A DNA stretch of 36,366 nt from a virus, in the IMG/VR virus record IMGVR_UViG_3300023172_000088, positions 1-36,366 of that record, one strand, 5' to 3'. The translations under genes and the position numbers were made by a program. The notes below the pieces were generated by a model. It saw only the letters and a list, made by a program, of their open reading frames with translations, ran no database searches and was not told where the DNA came from. This document shows positions 1 through 7,533 of the stretch, piece after piece. The number at the start of each line of letters is the position of its first letter. The first letter of the stretch is position 1.

Positions 1-47
1 ATGACTTTGGTGGTGGAATGATGCAACCAGTTTACAATCATCAATAA
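1..47 (+). CDS. 3' end of an unidentified gene (partial)
   Basis: Only the last 14 codons are in the window, read from position 3 and ending with TAA at 45-47. The visible C-terminus is DFGGGMMQPVYNHQ. It is too short to assign. The open frame up to the window edge and the late-promoter-like motif at its end are the reasons to call it a gene end rather than noise. Confidence 0.45.
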   Translation, partial: DFGGGMMQPVYNHQ

Positions 48-50
48 ATA
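43..50 (+). promoter_or_regulatory. Candidate T4-type late promoter (AATAAATA)
   Basis: AATAAATA matches the ATAAATA core of T4-type late promoters, which are read by host RNA polymerase with gp55 and gp33. It lies about 29 nt before the ATG at 79 and overlaps the upstream stop codon. The motif occurs by chance several times per strand in AT-rich DNA of this length, so position is the main support. Confidence 0.35.
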
Positions 51-78
51 ATGTACAATAGAAATTTGATATTTTGTT

Positions 79-243
79 ATGACCAACGAGAACGCTTTGT
101 GGGAAGACATGAGAAAACTCAATGCTCTCTATGAAGAACTTTGTTGGGGGCATGACGATGAATTAGTTTTCACACATGATGGTGAAGAGATCATCGTCTA
201 TAACAAAACAAAACAAGAAGCTCAAAACAAATCCGAGCTTTGA
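79..243 (+). CDS. Small acidic hypothetical protein, 54 aa
   Basis: This ORF runs from ATG at 79 to TGA at 241-243. The product starts MTNENALWEDMRKLNALYEE and is rich in Glu and Asp with no membrane segment. It looks soluble and partly helical. The stop codon is followed directly by a strong terminator, which supports it as the last gene of a transcription unit. It resembles the tiny conserved proteins common in cyanomyoviruses, but I do not recognise a family. Confidence 0.7.
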   Translation: MTNENALWEDMRKLNALYEELCWGHDDELVFTHDGEEIIVYNKTKQEAQNKSEL

Positions 244-282
244 TTCCTAAAATGGTCGGAAAAAATTTCCGGCCATTTTTTT
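238..282 (+). repeat. 45-bp repeat, copy 1 (other copy at 18511-18555)
   Basis: The two 45-bp blocks agree at 43 positions and differ only at two adjacent bases just before the stem. The identity includes about ten bases upstream of the hairpin (CTTTGATTCC), beyond what termination needs. In copy 1 this upstream part contains the stop codon of the 79-243 gene. Confidence 0.93.
249..282 (+). terminator. Rho-independent terminator, first copy of a 45-bp repeat
   Basis: A 14-bp stem (AAAATGGTCGGAAA pairing with TTTCCGGCCATTTT, one G-U wobble) closes a 3-nt loop, with a T-run reaching 282. It ends the 79-243 unit just before the halogenase. The 45 bp at 238-282 recur at 18511-18555 with only two differences. 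Confidence 0.9.
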
Positions 283-298
283 GTTGGCCAGGTTCACT

Positions 299-1564
299 AT
301 GAGAATTGCTGTCATTGGTGGGGGAACTGGAGGACTAGTCACTGCAATGGTGATGTGTTCCAGATCTCCAGAGAATTTAAAAGTAGATCTCATCCATGAT
401 CCCAACTCACCTATTATTGGTGTGGGAGAAACACTAGCGCATGATTTTGTTCAACTTTTAAGGGGAGCATTACAGTTTCAGTTTCCCTTTGATATGGAAC
501 AAATCAATGCAAGGACAAAATATGGACTCGCTCTGGTAGATTGGAGAGAGTCGCATGATTTTCCTGCGAGTCTTAATGGATATCTTTCTAATTCATGTCA
601 GGGCATACATGCTGACACTTATGCATGGAGAGGTTTTGTTTTACCTAGACTGAAACATTACTGGGGACATAAGTTTAAAGAAGTTCATGGTACTGTAGAT
701 AGGTTTTGGCAGGACTCTAGAAGGGCATACCTCTCTATGGATGGAGAGACGCACGAATATCATTATATTATTGACTGTAGAGGTATTCCGACTGAACTGG
801 ATGATACTTTTGATCAACCAGAGTCCATTACAGTCAATTCTGTTATTATTAATGTATGCGATAAACCTGGAGATTGGGATTGGACATATCACATTGCTCA
901 TCCTAACGGTTGGATGTTTGGTATTCCAGTAAGTTACAGGAGCACTTGGGGATATCTCTATAACAATAAGATCACTACAAAAGAAGAGGCCATTGAGGAC
1001 TCACATAGATTCCTTAGAGAACATAGGATTCCTAGACAACATATTGATTACGATAAACTTAGAGATAACGTAAAGTCTTTTAGTTGGCCTCATTATCACT
1101 CGAAGAAGTTTGCTGATAGAAGAATTCTGAGAAATGGAAATGCTCTCTATACATATGAACCTCTTCATGGATATGGAGTTCCTCTCTATACAACTCTTGC
1201 CACTTTAGCGATTGATTATTTTACATATGATATGTCAGAGAATGAATTGAATGATCAGTACACTGCATATCTAAGTTCATTCCGAGATCTTATCGCTTTC
1301 CATTATCACAAGGGTAGTATTCATGATACTTCTTTCTGGAGGTGGGCATCAGAAGTCTCCTCAAAACAAATCGAAAATTCCGAATGGATGAGAATATGCC
1401 TTGCAGATAACTTTACTCTGGAAGGTGCTGTTCAGATGGATGACACTTGGACCACCGCACCCATTGCCCATCCAATGTTTATCTGGGAACTTGATAGGGT
1501 TATGAACTTTGGATACTTTGAACATCTCCCAGAACTCGCTCATGTATGTCCTACCTGTAAGTAG
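299..1564 (+). CDS. Flavin-dependent tryptophan halogenase-like protein
   Basis: This 421-aa protein starts with MRIAVIGGGTGGLVTAMVM, a GxGxxG FAD-binding motif. An ARTKYG segment near residue 80 matches the region of the catalytic lysine of PrnA/RebH halogenases (FADH2-dependent Trp chlorination). GWMFGIP near residue 205 stands in for the family signature GWxWxIP, with the second Trp changed to Phe. GNALYTYEPLHGYG fits the second flavin-binding loop. Known family members are longer, about 510-540 aa, so this is a short, divergent branch whose substrate cannot be read from sequence. I chose the ATG at 299 because an in-frame TTG at 281 lies in the terminator T-run. Members of this family are known in cyanomyoviruses. 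Confidence 0.82.
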   Translation: MRIAVIGGGTGGLVTAMVMCSRSPENLKVDLIHDPNSPIIGVGETLAHDFVQLLRGALQFQFPFDMEQINARTKYGLALVDWRESHDFPASLNGYLSNSCQGIHADTYAWRGFVLPRLKHYWGHKFKEVHGTVDRFWQDSRRAYLSMDGETHEYHYIIDCRGIPTELDDTFDQPESITVNSVIINVCDKPGDWDWTYHIAHPNGWMFGIPVSYRSTWGYLYNNKITTKEEAIEDSHRFLREHRIPRQHIDYDKLRDNVKSFSWPHYHSKKFADRRILRNGNALYTYEPLHGYGVPLYTTLATLAIDYFTYDMSENELNDQYTAYLSSFRDLIAFHYHKGSIHDTSFWRWASEVSSKQIENSEWMRICLADNFTLEGAVQMDDTWTTAPIAHPMFIWELDRVMNFGYFEHLPELAHVCPTCK

Positions 1565-1584
1565 AAATACTCAAATTTTCCCCC

Positions 1585-1618
1585 TTGACAGGAAAACCGT
1601 ACCGTGTTAATATAAATA
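1585..1618 (+). promoter_or_regulatory. psbA promoter: sigma70-type with overlapping late-type motif
   Basis: TTGACA (1585-1590), a 17-bp spacer and TAATAT (1608-1613) form a housekeeping-type promoter. Its -10 overlaps TATAAATA (1611-1618), the exact T4 late-promoter octamer. The pair sits about 170 nt before the psbA ATG. Dual early and late use of psbA is my inference; start sites are not visible in sequence. Confidence 0.6.
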
Positions 1619-1628
1619 CATCAACAAG

Positions 1629-1750
1629 TTAAGGAATGTAAAGTTCCTTAAAAAAGTTGTTACATCCCTGCCGCTTGACGGAGGCTAGGCAGGGTTACCA
1701 ATCCGCCTCTCATATCCCAGTCTGAGGGTGACTGGGAAATAAGTACCTCC
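1629..1750 (+). ncRNA. Structured psbA 5' leader (PhotoRC-type candidate)
   Basis: Three perfect hairpins follow the promoter: TTAAGGAA/TTCCTTAA (1629-1651, 7-nt loop), CCCTGCC/GGCAGGG (1666-1694) and CCCAGTC/GACTGGG (1716-1736, 7-nt loop). The loop of the second holds GAGGC (1681-1685), complementary to GCCTC (1705-1709), so a pseudoknot is possible. Conserved structured RNAs named PhotoRC-I and PhotoRC-II are known upstream of psbA in cyanobacteria and cyanophage-like DNA. This leader fits by position and complexity, but no covariance model could be run. The 225-nt gap 1565-1790 holds only this leader and the promoter. Confidence 0.6.
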
Positions 1751-1790
1751 ACCATTTCCCTGATGGATCTACTTACTTTTTTTCAAAACA

Positions 1791-2870
1791 ATGACTGCTA
1801 CACTTTCACGTCAAAAACAATCGAATACTTGGGAACAGTTCTGCGAGTGGGTCACCAGCACCGACAACCGCCTCTATGTGGGTTGGTTCGGCGTTCTGAT
1901 GATTCCCTGCCTGCTGGCTGCTACGACTTGTTTCATTATCGCCTTCATCGGTGCTCCCCCTGTGGACATCGACGGCATCCGCGAACCAGTTGCTGGTTCT
2001 CTCATGTATGGTAATAACATCATCTCTGGTGCTGTTATCCCTTCTTCTAACGCCATTGGTCTTCACTTCTACCCCATCTGGGAAGCTGCTTCCCTTGATG
2101 AATGGCTTTACAACGGTGGTCCTTTCCAACTCGTTGTCTTCCACTTCCTGATCGGCATCTATGCCTATATGGGTCGTGAGTGGGAACTTTCTTACCGTCT
2201 TGGTATGCGTCCTTGGATCTGCGTTGCATACTCTGCTCCTGTCGCTGCAGCGAGTGCAGTGTTCCTGGTCTATCCTTTCGGTCAAGGTTCTTTCTCTGAT
2301 GCGATGCCCCTGGGTATCAGTGGTACTTTCAACTACATGCTTGTCTTCCAGGCAGAACACAACATCCTGATGCACCCCTTCCACATGCTGGGTGTCGCTG
2401 GTGTCTTCGGTGGTTCTCTGTTCAGTGCTATGCACGGTTCTCTGGTTACCTCTTCGCTGGTTCGTGAAACCACCGAAACTGAGTCCCAGAACTATGGATA
2501 CAAGTTCGGTCAAGAAGAAGAGACCTATAACATTGTTGCTGCACACGGTTACTTTGGTCGTCTGATCTTCCAGTATGCTTCTTTCAATAATAGCCGTTCT
2601 CTTCACTTCTTCCTTGCTGCTTGGCCAGTGGTCGGTATCTGGTTTACTGCTCTTGGTGTTAGCACTATGGCATTTAACCTGAATGGTTTCAACTTCAACC
2701 AGTCTATCGTTGATAGTCAGGGCAAAGTGATCAACACTTGGGCTGACGTTCTCAACCGTGCTGGTCTGGGTATGGAAGTGATGCACGAGAGGAACGCACA
2801 CAATTTCCCTCTGGATCTTGCTGCTGCTGAGTCCACTCCTGTTGCACTCACCGCACCTGCAATCGGTTGA
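1791..2870 (+). CDS. psbA: Photosystem II reaction-centre protein D1
   Basis: This is a full-length 359-aa D1 of cyanobacterial size. Visible hallmarks are Tyr161 (TyrZ), Asp170 and His190 of the water-oxidising side, His198 for P680, and a C-terminal tail with Ala344 at the CtpA cleavage site. Residue 130 is Glu (GREWELS), the form typical of high-light host D1. It would replace photodamaged host D1 in the thylakoid during infection. It has its own promoter, structured leader and terminator, so it is a separate transcription unit. No intron interrupts the gene. Its third codon positions are visibly richer in G and C than in neighbouring genes, consistent with host origin. A clear Shine-Dalgarno is missing before the ATG. 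Confidence 0.99.
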   Translation: MTATLSRQKQSNTWEQFCEWVTSTDNRLYVGWFGVLMIPCLLAATTCFIIAFIGAPPVDIDGIREPVAGSLMYGNNIISGAVIPSSNAIGLHFYPIWEAASLDEWLYNGGPFQLVVFHFLIGIYAYMGREWELSYRLGMRPWICVAYSAPVAAASAVFLVYPFGQGSFSDAMPLGISGTFNYMLVFQAEHNILMHPFHMLGVAGVFGGSLFSAMHGSLVTSSLVRETTETESQNYGYKFGQEEETYNIVAAHGYFGRLIFQYASFNNSRSLHFFLAAWPVVGIWFTALGVSTMAFNLNGFNFNQSIVDSQGKVINTWADVLNRAGLGMEVMHERNAHNFPLDLAAAESTPVALTAPAIG

Positions 2871-2914
2871 TACTAGGATTCCTAATAAACGACGTTTATT
2901 AAGAAAACAACTAA

Positions 2915-2938
2915 GGGGACTTCGGTCCCCTTTCTTTT
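2915..2938 (+). terminator. psbA terminator with UUCG tetraloop
   Basis: GGGGAC (2915-2920), TTCG (2921-2924) and GTCCCC (2925-2930) are followed by a T-rich tract. A second hairpin, AATAAAC/GTTTATT at 2884-2900, precedes it. Together they should separate psbA transcription from psbD. Confidence 0.92.
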
Positions 2939-2957
2939 TCTCTGCATATGTAAAGAT

Positions 2958-3089
2958 ATGATAACTTCAGAGACACCTTACAAACTTGCTGAGATCATTC
3001 AAGATACTTGGCCACAACTGTACTATTTAAAAGAGGAAACAAAAAATGGTAGCAAGCACACTGAGTCCTCCACAGAGGGGCTGGTTTGA
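2958..3089 (+). CDS. Possible small ORF overlapping the psbD start, 43 aa
   Basis: ATG at 2958 opens a frame that fills the psbA-psbD gap and runs 44 nt into psbD. The first part ([20 protein letters not shown]) looks protein-like and amphipathic; the end is simply psbD read in another frame. There is only a weak upstream AAAG as a ribosome site. It may be a leader ORF coupling translation to psbD, or chance. Confidence 0.3.
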   Translation: MITSETPYKLAEIIQDTWPQLYYLKEETKNGSKHTESSTEGLV

Positions 3090-4101
3090 TATTCTAGATG
3101 ATTGGCTAAAACGAGATCGTTTCGTTTTTGTTGGTTGGTCTGGACTTTTACTCTTTCCCACGGCATATCTAGCAATTGGTGGGTGGTTAACTGGTACTTC
3201 GTTTGTCACCTCCTGGTACACCCACGGCATTGCCTCTTCGTACCTGGAAGGTTGTAACTTCCTTACCGCAGCTGTGTCCACCCCTGCAGATGCAATGGGA
3301 CACTCTCTCCTCCTTCTGTGGGGTCCTGAGGCGCAAGGTGACTTTGTTCGGTGGTGTCAGTTAGGAGGACTCTGGACCTTCGTGGCACTTCACGGGGCCT
3401 TTGCCCTGATTGGTTTCATGTTGCGTCAGTTCGAGATTGCCCGTCTGGTCGGCATCCGTCCGTACAATGCAATCGCATTCTCGGGTCCTATTGCCGTATT
3501 TACTTCTGTATTTCTCATCTACCCACTTGGACAATCCAGTTGGTTCTTTGCTCCTTCCTTTGGAGTCGCTGCTATCTTCCGCTTCCTGCTCTTCCTACAG
3601 GGTTTCCACAACTGGACCCTGAACCCATTTCATATGATGGGTGTTGCAGGTATTCTTGGTGGAGCCTTGCTTTCTGCCATTCATGGTGTTACAGTAGAGA
3701 ATACCTTGTATCAGGATGGTGAAGAAGCAAACACTTTCAAAGCTTTTGATACAACTCAAGAAGAAGAAACCTATTCGATGGTTACTGCTAACCGTTTCTG
3801 GTCACAGATATTCGGCATTGCCTTTAGTAATAAGCGTTGGCTTCACTTCTTTATGCTTTTTGTACCCGTCATGGGTCTTTGGACTTCTTCTATTGGTATC
3901 ATTGGTCTCGCTCTTAATCTCCGTGCTTACGACTTCGTATCGCAAGAAATCAGAGCAGCAGAAGATCCTGAATTCGAGACGTTCTACACAAAGAATATCT
4001 TATTGAATGAAGGCCTTCGTAATTGGATGGCATCCGTTGACCAACCACATGAGAACTTCGTTTTCCCTGAAGAGGTATTACCCAGAGGTAACGCACTTTA
4101 A
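3046..4101 (+). CDS. psbD: Photosystem II reaction-centre protein D2
   Basis: This 351-aa protein matches cyanobacterial D2 in length. It has the membrane-protein pattern of the D1/D2 family, the Tyr segment [14 protein letters not shown], the P680 His region [10 protein letters not shown], and the conserved C-terminus [15 protein letters not shown] lies 8 nt before the ATG and is a good ribosome site. D2 pairs with D1 in the PSII core, so the phage carries both reaction-centre subunits. No promoter is evident between the psbA terminator and psbD, though the gap is only 100 nt. Its base composition is closer to the phage average than psbA. Confidence 0.99.
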   Translation: MVASTLSPPQRGWFDILDDWLKRDRFVFVGWSGLLLFPTAYLAIGGWLTGTSFVTSWYTHGIASSYLEGCNFLTAAVSTPADAMGHSLLLLWGPEAQGDFVRWCQLGGLWTFVALHGAFALIGFMLRQFEIARLVGIRPYNAIAFSGPIAVFTSVFLIYPLGQSSWFFAPSFGVAAIFRFLLFLQGFHNWTLNPFHMMGVAGILGGALLSAIHGVTVENTLYQDGEEANTFKAFDTTQEEETYSMVTANRFWSQIFGIAFSNKRWLHFFMLFVPVMGLWTSSIGIIGLALNLRAYDFVSQEIRAAEDPEFETFYTKNILLNEGLRNWMASVDQPHENFVFPEEVLPRGNAL

Positions 4102-4138
4102 TTTTATGCACGGAAATCTTGAACCAGAGGAACATGTT

Positions 4139-4429
4139 ATGGAAGAGGCTGTGAGATATCCTGGACCTATGCTTGGACAACTTGCCCTTGCTCTAGAAGA
4201 ACTTGGGTGGGATGCCAATGATGAAGTTGCTGTTGAGATTGGTGGTGTTGCTGTAACTGGCACCGCCACTAATCCCAATGGCAATCCCAAATGGTCTAAA
4301 CCTTTTGGTACGGTAACGTATCAAAACGATGCTTTTATTGTTATCAAAAACAAAACTCGCAGTCCTTTTGTGCCAAGTCAACCTAATCCTGACTTGAAAC
4401 AAAAACATTCAATAGATTCAAAAGAATAA
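4139..4429 (+). CDS. Conserved hypothetical protein, 96 aa
   Basis: The frame is open through the psbD end, but AGAGGA lies about 10 nt before the ATG at 4139, which I take as the start; the ATG at 4106 has no ribosome site. The product has a helical N-terminus (PGPMLGQLALALEELGWDAN), then beta-rich sequence with a VEIGGVAVTGTA segment and a hydrophilic tail. No signal peptide or catalytic motif is seen. It sits between psbD and petE and is probably co-transcribed with both, but no function can be assigned. Confidence 0.7.
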   Translation: MEEAVRYPGPMLGQLALALEELGWDANDEVAVEIGGVAVTGTATNPNGNPKWSKPFGTVTYQNDAFIVIKNKTRSPFVPSQPNPDLKQKHSIDSKE

Positions 4430-4461
4430 ACTGAATACATAAGAGTAGTTGCAAAGACTCA

Positions 4462-4785
4462 ATGAAATTCTTTTTTGCACTTTTAGCTACTCTTTTCCTT
4501 GCAGCACCTGCATGGGCAGTTGACATCACAATGGGTTCAAATGGAAACTTGATTTTTGAACCCGCAGATGTTACAATCAATGCAGGGGATACGGTTCACT
4601 TTGTGAACGGAATGCTTCCTCCACATAACGTAATTGTGGAGGATCATCCCGAACTCTCTCATGGCGATCTTGCATTTGCCCCTGGTGAGAGTTTTGATAT
4701 TACTTTTCCAGAGGCAGGAGACTACACTTTCTGGTGTGATCCACATAAAGGTGCTGGAATGATTGGAACTTTACATGTATCATGA
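4462..4785 (+). CDS. petE: Plastocyanin
   Basis: This is a 107-aa pre-protein. Residues 1-19 form a signal peptide ending AWA, with cleavage before Val20. The mature beta-barrel carries the type 1 copper ligands His55 (PPHN), Cys92 (FWCDPH), His95 and Met100 (GAGM), all in the expected order. Plastocyanin shuttles electrons from cytochrome b6f to photosystem I or cytochrome oxidase in the thylakoid lumen. With psbA and psbD it points to phage support of linear electron flow. The mature form, about 88 aa, is slightly shorter than host plastocyanin. Its stop overlaps the next start (ATGA). Confidence 0.96.
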   Translation: MKFFFALLATLFLAAPAWAVDITMGSNGNLIFEPADVTINAGDTVHFVNGMLPPHNVIVEDHPELSHGDLAFAPGESFDITFPEAGDYTFWCDPHKGAGMIGTLHVS

Positions 4786-4976
4786 CCAAATTGATTCCGA
4801 AAACGGACTCTCGTTATTTTTCACAGACATCTAACGAACCATATATCCGTCACAGATATAAAGTTGTCAAAGATGATGGCAACTTTGTAATCTTTGACAA
4901 CTGGGAAGACACCCAGAGACTATGGTGGAATACGCCATCACAATTTCTTTCTCATGTTGAGGTATTAGATGGGTGA
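4782..4976 (+). CDS. Small hypothetical protein, 64 aa
   Basis: The ATG overlaps the petE stop as ATGA, so translation is probably coupled. The basic, aromatic-rich product includes RHRYKVVKDDGNFVIFDNWE and QRLWWNTPSQF. It looks like a small beta-sheet domain. No known family is recognised, but the tight overlaps on both sides support it as a real gene. Confidence 0.72.
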   Translation: MTKLIPKTDSRYFSQTSNEPYIRHRYKVVKDDGNFVIFDNWEDTQRLWWNTPSQFLSHVEVLDG

Positions 4977-5583
4977 TATGTTAAAGAAAATAGAGTTGGA
5001 TTTGTTTCCAACTCCTGTTTCTCTATACAATTTAGAGAATGTTGACTTCTCTGCACTGTTAGATATTATTGATTCTGAACAATCTGATGCCAGAGAATTT
5101 CATTTGACTCCAAATGGAAAAACTACCTTTAGAGGTTCGGGGTCTAATGAAAGTAGTATTTTGGGTCGTCAAGAAACACGAGAGATTCGTAGAGAATTGA
5201 TGAAGTGTGTTCGAGACTACACTGAAAGGCTCGGTATTCATAATATCGATATCTGTGAGAGTTGGTTTAATATTACTGAACCAGGAGGAAGTTTAGGACT
5301 TCACCGACATGAAGGCAGTGTTGTGAGTGGAGCTCTTTATCCCCGTTTGATGGGAGATGTGTCTCCTCTACTCTTCAAGAGTCCTATTAGTATGTACAAG
5401 ATGAATGAATTGTACAGACCTGGAACAGAAGCTCAACATGCCTTTGGATTCAATACAGTATGGCCAGACACTGGTATTCTAGTATTATTCCCAAGTTGGC
5501 TGGAACACACAGTCGATAAAGAAGTAGGCCATAGGTTGGTCGTCAGTTTTAATACCTATTATACAAATGAACCACTCGAATAA
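4969..5583 (+). CDS. 2OG-Fe(II) oxygenase-like protein, 204 aa
   Basis: The C-terminal half carries the double-stranded beta-helix pattern of this superfamily: WFNITEPGGSLGLHRHEGS with an H-x-(D/E)-type pair (HRHE), then LFPSWLEHTVD with the distal His, and RLVVSFN with the Arg that would bind 2-oxoglutarate. The layout matches the phage and marine bacterial group in Pfam 2OG-FeII_Oxy_5. GAGG lies 6 nt before the ATG at 4969. These enzymes hydroxylate proteins or small molecules; the substrate here is unknown. It is one of three such genes in the window. Confidence 0.82.
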   Translation: MGDMLKKIELDLFPTPVSLYNLENVDFSALLDIIDSEQSDAREFHLTPNGKTTFRGSGSNESSILGRQETREIRRELMKCVRDYTERLGIHNIDICESWFNITEPGGSLGLHRHEGSVVSGALYPRLMGDVSPLLFKSPISMYKMNELYRPGTEAQHAFGFNTVWPDTGILVLFPSWLEHTVDKEVGHRLVVSFNTYYTNEPLE

Positions 5584-5908
5584 GTATGTTCCTCAGGAAT
5601 ACTTTTCTGTCATCTACAAGGCAACAGGAAAGAAGAAGTGTGATTGCGGTTGGGAAATGGATGCGATCAATATGGTTGCTAAGAATCCAAAAGAACTAAC
5701 TTACATTCGAAGCACTAATCATCTTATGGGGCAAGTCATTGATGTGACTCCGCCACCTGCACTTCCCACCAATGAGATTGTCGTGAATATGGATGGTGGT
5801 GTTGGTGGATCTTGGATGGAAGTACCAGAAGAAGAGTTTGATAAGATGTTCCCATCCCCCGATATTAAACAACTAAACCAGAGCACTGCTGAGGTATTCA
5901 ACCCATGA
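5567..5908 (+). CDS. Hypothetical protein, 113 aa
   Basis: The start overlaps the oxygenase end by 17 nt and the stop overlaps the glutaredoxin start by 4 nt. The protein contains KKCDCGWEMDA, a CxC pair that could bind metal, and a proline-rich linker followed by a Gly- and Asp-rich stretch. No family is recognised. Its packing between two redox-type genes suggests co-expression but not function. Confidence 0.72.
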   Translation: MNHSNKYVPQEYFSVIYKATGKKKCDCGWEMDAINMVAKNPKELTYIRSTNHLMGQVIDVTPPPALPTNEIVVNMDGGVGGSWMEVPEEEFDKMFPSPDIKQLNQSTAEVFNP

Positions 5909-6141
5909 GTTTTGTCATATACAGTAAGAGTGGATGTCCCTTCTGCACTAAAGTAGAAAGACTTATGAATCTTGCCGAACAACAACATGTTGTGTATAAA
6001 CTGAATCGAGATTTTACTCGTGAAGAATTTTATGAAAAGTTCGGAAACGGATCTACATTTCCTAGAGTTCTTGTAGATGAACAAATTATCGGCGGCTGCA
6101 CCGAAACTGTTAGTTACTTTAAGGAAAATAATATTATATGA
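5905..6141 (+). CDS. Glutaredoxin (dithiol, CPFC)
   Basis: The 78-aa protein has the thioredoxin-fold order of class I glutaredoxins: N-terminal strand, active site Cys11-Pro-Phe-Cys14, the TFPRV cis-proline loop, and GGCTET for glutathione binding. GAGGT before the ATG serves as ribosome site. T4-like phages use such proteins to reduce ribonucleotide reductase; here the neighbours are oxygenases, so the true partner is unknown. ATGA overlaps lie on both sides. Confidence 0.93.
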   Translation: MSFVIYSKSGCPFCTKVERLMNLAEQQHVVYKLNRDFTREEFYEKFGNGSTFPRVLVDEQIIGGCTETVSYFKENNII

Positions 6142-6698
6142 ATCTCAGTGAATTGGTGTTTGAGTATAATAATTTTTTGGATGATTGGTTCTGTGATAAC
6201 TTTATTCATTGGTTTTATTCTGATGACACCAAAAGAATTAGAGGGCAAGTATTACAGAATGGATCCTTAGAGACCAATAATGACAAGAAGTGTGCAGAAC
6301 AAGCATATTTCAATGGACATCCCATGGAAACTATGTTCATCTCCATGACTTCGGATCTCTTAGATGCCTATCAAACTCATACATCGATACCACTGGATCC
6401 TCTTTTTTTACAAGATCTTTCTATAAAAAGATATCCTAAAGATTCTGGATTTTTTGGAACACATACTGATGCTGGTCCTGGATATGCATCTACACGAGTA
6501 GTTTCTTTAGTTGTATATTTAAATGATGTTCAGGATGGAGGTGGAACTTATTTCCCCGATCTTGACTTAATGGTTAAAGCCGAAAAAGGAAAGGCACTAT
6601 TATTTCCATCTAACTATTTGTTCAGACACTCTGGAGAAATACCAAAATCAAATGAAAAGTATTCTATCACTGGATTCTGGCATTATTTGAACAATTAA
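6138..6698 (+). CDS. Prolyl 4-hydroxylase-like 2OG-Fe(II) oxygenase, 186 aa
   Basis: The iron ligands are visible as HTD (GTHTDAGPGY) and the distal His in NYLFRHSGE, with the Lys in NEKYSITGFWHY placed where P4Hc enzymes hold the 2-oxoglutarate carboxylate. GGGTYFP and GKALLFPS between them are classic P4Hc signatures. AAGGA lies upstream of the ATG, which overlaps the glutaredoxin stop. P4H-like enzymes are common in cyanomyoviruses and may modify virion or host proteins; no target can be inferred. Confidence 0.9.
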   Translation: MNLSELVFEYNNFLDDWFCDNFIHWFYSDDTKRIRGQVLQNGSLETNNDKKCAEQAYFNGHPMETMFISMTSDLLDAYQTHTSIPLDPLFLQDLSIKRYPKDSGFFGTHTDAGPGYASTRVVSLVVYLNDVQDGGGTYFPDLDLMVKAEKGKALLFPSNYLFRHSGEIPKSNEKYSITGFWHYLNN

Positions 6699-6728
6699 TC
6701 TAAATAATTAAGACCCTCGCAGAAATGC

Positions 6729-7142
6729 ATGGAAGTCTTTAGCTCACCTGAAGATTACCTTTTTAATCTTCATACTTGTTCACCAGGAGAAGCTAAGAGA
6801 ATATGGAAAGACTCCATTAAAGAATCATTTGGTTATAAGTGCGCCTACTGTGGATCTAGAGAGTCACTAACTCTAGACCACATTGTTCCTCGTTTTCATG
6901 GTGGCACAGACGAAACAAAGAATTTGGTTTGTGCATGTGCCGAATGTAATGCATCCAAATCACATGAAGATTGGCGTGGTTGGTACACTCGTCAAGATTT
7001 CTATGATCCTTACAAGGAAGAGCGCATTGTCGAGTGGCAAAAACAGAATATTGCAAATCTCAGCAACTACGTTGAGACAGGGCGGGCAGGAATGATCTTG
7101 ACCCGCAATAATTTTGTCTATAAAAAACTTAAGAAAAAATAA
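6729..7142 (+). CDS. HNH endonuclease
   Basis: The 137-aa protein has a complete HNH core: CAYC zinc pair, LDHIVPRFHGGTDE with the catalytic Asp-His, NLV, then CAEC, followed by N..K. HNH nucleases cut or nick DNA with one divalent metal. No DNA-binding module is obvious outside the core. No intron surrounds it, so it would be a free-standing homing-type or defensive nuclease. It ends the operon; the next gene has its own promoter. Confidence 0.93.
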   Translation: MEVFSSPEDYLFNLHTCSPGEAKRIWKDSIKESFGYKCAYCGSRESLTLDHIVPRFHGGTDETKNLVCACAECNASKSHEDWRGWYTRQDFYDPYKEERIVEWQKQNIANLSNYVETGRAGMILTRNNFVYKKLKKK

Positions 7143-7188
7143 AATGGTGTAGTATCGATACATAAAATTGTAACGAATTATACCATCA

Positions 7189-7218
7189 TTGACATAAATA
7201 TTACTGCTGGTATATAAT
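7189..7218 (+). promoter_or_regulatory. Consensus sigma70-type promoter
   Basis: TTGACA (7189-7194) and TATAAT (7213-7218) are both perfect, with an 18-bp spacer. This is the best match in the window. CATAAATA (7193-7200) overlaps the -35 and could be a late promoter, although chance is possible. It drives the leader and genes from 7296. Confidence 0.88.
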
Positions 7219-7225
7219 ACCAATA

Positions 7226-7295
7226 CGTTCATCCATTCGCTATTTGCGAATAGCGAATAGGACGCAAGTAAGTCGCGGAACGGAGCGTTCATCCT
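7226..7295 (+). promoter_or_regulatory. Structured leader with hairpin and flanking direct repeat
   Basis: A perfect 10-bp stem, ATTCGCTATT (7235-7244) with AATAGCGAAT (7249-7258) around the 4-nt loop TGCG, starts about 10 nt after the likely transcription start. The 9-nt CGTTCATCC flanks the element at 7226-7234 and 7286-7294. GGAG (7282-7285) may serve as the ribosome site of the 7296 gene. The ordered sequence is unlike the AT-rich filler elsewhere and may be a translational control element. Confidence 0.6.
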
Positions 7296-7490
7296 ATGTT
7301 ATCAATTTTGACTGTGTTTGCCCTTCATGTTCCACCTGAGATGTATCTTAGGTGTGAAGACTTTGACTGGTTGGCAAATCGTCTGGCGAGAACTGAAGTT
7401 TTTACCGTTAGTGAGAAATTAGATCTTCTTACTAACTGGATGAATCATACAGATCCTCATTGTTTTGATAGCAAGGACGCAAACGACTGA
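7296..7490 (+). CDS. Small conserved-looking protein, 64 aa
   Basis: The product starts MLSILTVFALHVPPEMYLRC and continues with an acidic helical part ending in DSKDAND. The N-terminus is moderately hydrophobic but too short and interrupted for a clear signal peptide. It is the first gene after the consensus promoter and structured leader. No family is known to me. Confidence 0.75.
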   Translation: MLSILTVFALHVPPEMYLRCEDFDWLANRLARTEVFTVSEKLDLLTNWMNHTDPHCFDSKDAND

Positions 7491-7533
7491 AGGAACGGGT
7501 TTTAACCAACCTTAGTATTTCAGGTACAAACAA

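Noticed and set aside
1763-2014. ORF starting upstream of psbA (83 codons)
   Set aside because: It overlaps psbA in another frame and lacks a ribosome site; its extent is explained by psbA composition.
1806-2801. A 331-codon open frame antisense to psbA
   Set aside because: It mirrors psbA codon bias, lacks a ribosome site and protein-like features, and psbA is certain. An antisense RNA there cannot be judged from sequence.
3351-4006. Open frames inside psbD in other frames (123 and 96 codons)
   Set aside because: They are Ser/Leu-rich shadows of a conserved membrane protein gene without start signals.
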